A stretch of DNA of 64,000 bases from Burkholderia sp. SRS-W-2-2016 (GTDB lineage: Bacteria; Pseudomonadota; Gammaproteobacteria; Burkholderiales; Burkholderiaceae): assembly GCF_001931485.1 (NCBI RefSeq), contig NZ_MSDV01000046.1, positions 124,001 through 188,000 on the forward strand, in the 5' to 3' direction. A program made the translations under genes and the position numbers. The notes below the pieces were generated by a model. The model worked only from the letters and a program-made list of their open reading frames with translations, was not told the DNA's origin and ran no database searches. Each line of letters starts with the position of its first letter. The first letter of the stretch is position 1. This document shows positions 62,835 through 64,000 of this stretch, piece by piece.

Positions 62835-63227
62835 TTAACGCTTCGAGAACTGCTTACGACGACGTGCCTTGTGGAAGCCGACCTTCTTACGTTCGACTTC
62901 ACGAGCGTCACGCGTGACGAAGCCAGCGTGCGACAGTTGCGGCTTCAGCGTTGCGTCGTAGTCCATCAGCGCGCGGGTGATGCCGTGGCGAACCGCACCG
63001 GCTTGACCCGTTTCACCGCCACCCGACACGTTGACCTTGATGTCGAACGTGGTGCCGTGGTTGGTGAGTTCGAGCGGCTGACGCACGATCATCAGCGACG
63101 TTTCGCGCGAGAAGTAGTCAGCGATGGGCTTGCCGTTCACAACGATGTCGCCCTTGCCTGCCTTGATGAACACGCGTGCGACGGCGCTCTTGCGGCGGCC
63201 CGTGCCGTAATTCCAGTTACCGATCAT
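62835..63227 (-). CDS. rpsI: 30S ribosomal protein S9
   Basis: The 130-residue product is S9, with GTGRRKSAVARVFIKAG, FSRETSLMIVRQPLELT, GGGETGQAGAVRHGITRAL and the basic C-terminal tail (KKVGFHKARRRKQFSKR) that contacts P-site tRNA. It follows rplM by 11 bases. Confidence 0.99.
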   Translation of the reverse strand: MIGNWNYGTGRRKSAVARVFIKAGKGDIVVNGKPIADYFSRETSLMIVRQPLELTNHGTTFDIKVNVSGGGETGQAGAVRHGITRALMDYDATLKPQLSHAGFVTRDAREVERKKVGFHKARRRKQFSKR

Positions 63228-63238
63228 GTGGGCTCCCC

Positions 63239-63667
63239 TTAGATCTCGAGCGCCTTCGGCTGTTGTGCCGAATGCGGATGCGTTGCGTCTGCGTAGACCT
63301 TCAGCTTCTTGATCATCGCGTAGCCGAGCGGGCCCTTCGGCAGCATGCCCTTGACCGCTTTCTCGAGCGCGCGGCCCGGGAAGCGTTCCTGCATCTTGCC
63401 GAACGTCGTTTCATAGATACCGCCCGGGTAGCCCGAGTGACGGTAGTACTTCTTGTCGGTAACCTTGTTGCCCGTGACCTTCAGCTTGCCGGCGTTGATA
63501 ACGATGATGAAATCACCGGTGTCGACGTGGGGAGTGAATTCAGGCTTGTGCTTGCCGCGAAGACGGTGTGCCACTTCGCTGGCGACACGCCCGAGAACCT
63601 TATCCGTCGCGTCAATCACGTACCATTCGCGCGTCACCTCATGGGCTTTTGCGGAAAACGTCTTCAT
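63239..63667 (-). CDS. rplM: 50S ribosomal protein L13
   Basis: The 142-residue product is L13 (MKTFSAKAHEVTREWYVIDA, HVDTGDFIIVINAGKLKVTG, KAVKGMLPKGPLGYAMIKKL). It is the first gene of the rplM-rpsI operon, with a strong promoter about 120 bases upstream. Confidence 0.99.
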   Translation of the reverse strand: MKTFSAKAHEVTREWYVIDATDKVLGRVASEVAHRLRGKHKPEFTPHVDTGDFIIVINAGKLKVTGNKVTDKKYYRHSGYPGGIYETTFGKMQERFPGRALEKAVKGMLPKGPLGYAMIKKLKVYADATHPHSAQQPKALEI

Positions 63668-63788
63668 GATCGATCCAAAAAAATTGCTGCGCCCAATGTG
63701 TTTTTTCCTGCTTGTAGTGTGCGCATCGAGGCGCGTGCAGGCTCTCCCTGGTTCTTCCTCCGCGGGCGCGGATGCGGAAAAGCCCTGA

Positions 63789-63818
63789 ATTATAAAGGAA
63801 TTTGAGTTGGCAAGTCAA
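63789..63818 (-). promoter_or_regulatory. Strong sigma70 promoter of rplM-rpsI
   Basis: On the minus strand TTGACT (63813-63818) and a perfect TATAAT (63789-63794) are 18 bases apart. Transcription would start near 63782, leaving a leader of about 115 bases before rplM. Confidence 0.92.
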
Positions 63819-64000
63819 AACTTGCGGCGGCTGCCGCGCTGGCGCGCCAAAAACGGCGTCAAAACGGCGCAAAAACCGCCAGACGAAAAAAAACCCGAAC
63901 GATTGGTTCGGGTTTAATCCACCAAAGGAGGAGGTGGAGGAGACAGCGGAGTTGCAAAACTGCTGCAACGATGGAAGCAATTATATGAGGCGCTCTTGTG
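63819..64000. other. Region at right edge: terminator and purine tract
   Basis: The 333 bases beyond rplM hold no gene. A minus-strand terminator, AAACCCGAAC with GTTCGGGTTT and a run of eight T residues, lies at 63886-63915 and would end a gene beyond the window edge. A purine-rich run (AAAGGAGGAGGTGGAGGAGA) and a short hairpin (GTTGCA 63951-63956 with TGCAAC 63964-63969) follow. Confidence 0.7.

Overview
The window looks like a chromosomal segment of a Burkholderia/Paraburkholderia-type betaproteobacterium. The basis is the GC-rich coding sequence and the gene blocks typical of that group: recA-recX next to sucCD, a TctDE-type two-component pair, miaB-phoH-ybeY-corC-lnt, dusB-fis-purH, ruvCAB and rplM-rpsI-erpA. 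Most of the window is ordinary core genome. Accessory material sits mainly at the left edge (a group II intron) and in a few carbon-source and efflux loci.

Layout. Bases 1-1882 (minus strand) are the 5' part of a chloroplast-like group II intron with its reverse transcriptase/maturase, cut by the window edge. It lies just downstream of an orphan type IV pilin gene. Reading leftward from 8636 is a minus-strand run: recA (with a LexA box), recX, a DUF2889 gene, sucC, sucD, a TerC-family gene and the pilin. From 8890 come a response regulator/histidine kinase pair, an MHS-family transporter, tRNA-Met and a small secreted protein. A MarR/DHA2 efflux pair (13.7-15.8 kb) and a D-galactonate pair (DgoR-like regulator and DgoD, 15.9-17.9 kb) are each divergent around a palindromic operator. 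18-23.4 kb holds two small proteins, copC-copD, two multiheme c-type cytochromes and a hemolysin III protein.

23.6-30.4 kb carries an RhlE-type helicase, a PNPOx-like protein, a di-iron ferritin-like protein, a second MHS transporter and a gamma-glutamyltransferase. 30.7-36 kb is the glycerol 3-phosphate locus: glpR, two small genes, then glpD and glpK behind a GlpR operator, with no glpF in the window. 36-40 kb holds a HAD phosphatase, an XRE-cupin regulator and a divergent MFS/LysR pair.

40-47.2 kb is the RNA-modification and envelope cluster miaB, phoH, ybeY, a ChaC-type gene, corC, lnt. 47.3-54.2 kb holds a GST, pepP, ubiH, dusB, fis and purH. 54.3-57 kb holds a small KTSC-like protein and ruvC-ruvA-ruvB. 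The right end carries an MpaB-like oxygenase, a histidine phosphatase, dtd, tyrS, anmK, erpA and the rplM-rpsI operon with a strong promoter.

No single new multi-gene system stands out. The more unusual signals are local: a pair of duplicated hairpins with compensatory base changes upstream of the intron maturase, a pilin with a very long basic leader, a nested palindrome at the MarR/efflux divergence, a possible AUU start codon in the DgoR-like regulator, low-complexity insertions inside Lnt and UbiH, and several uncharacterised inverted repeats. Gene names are from protein motifs and context only; no database search was run.
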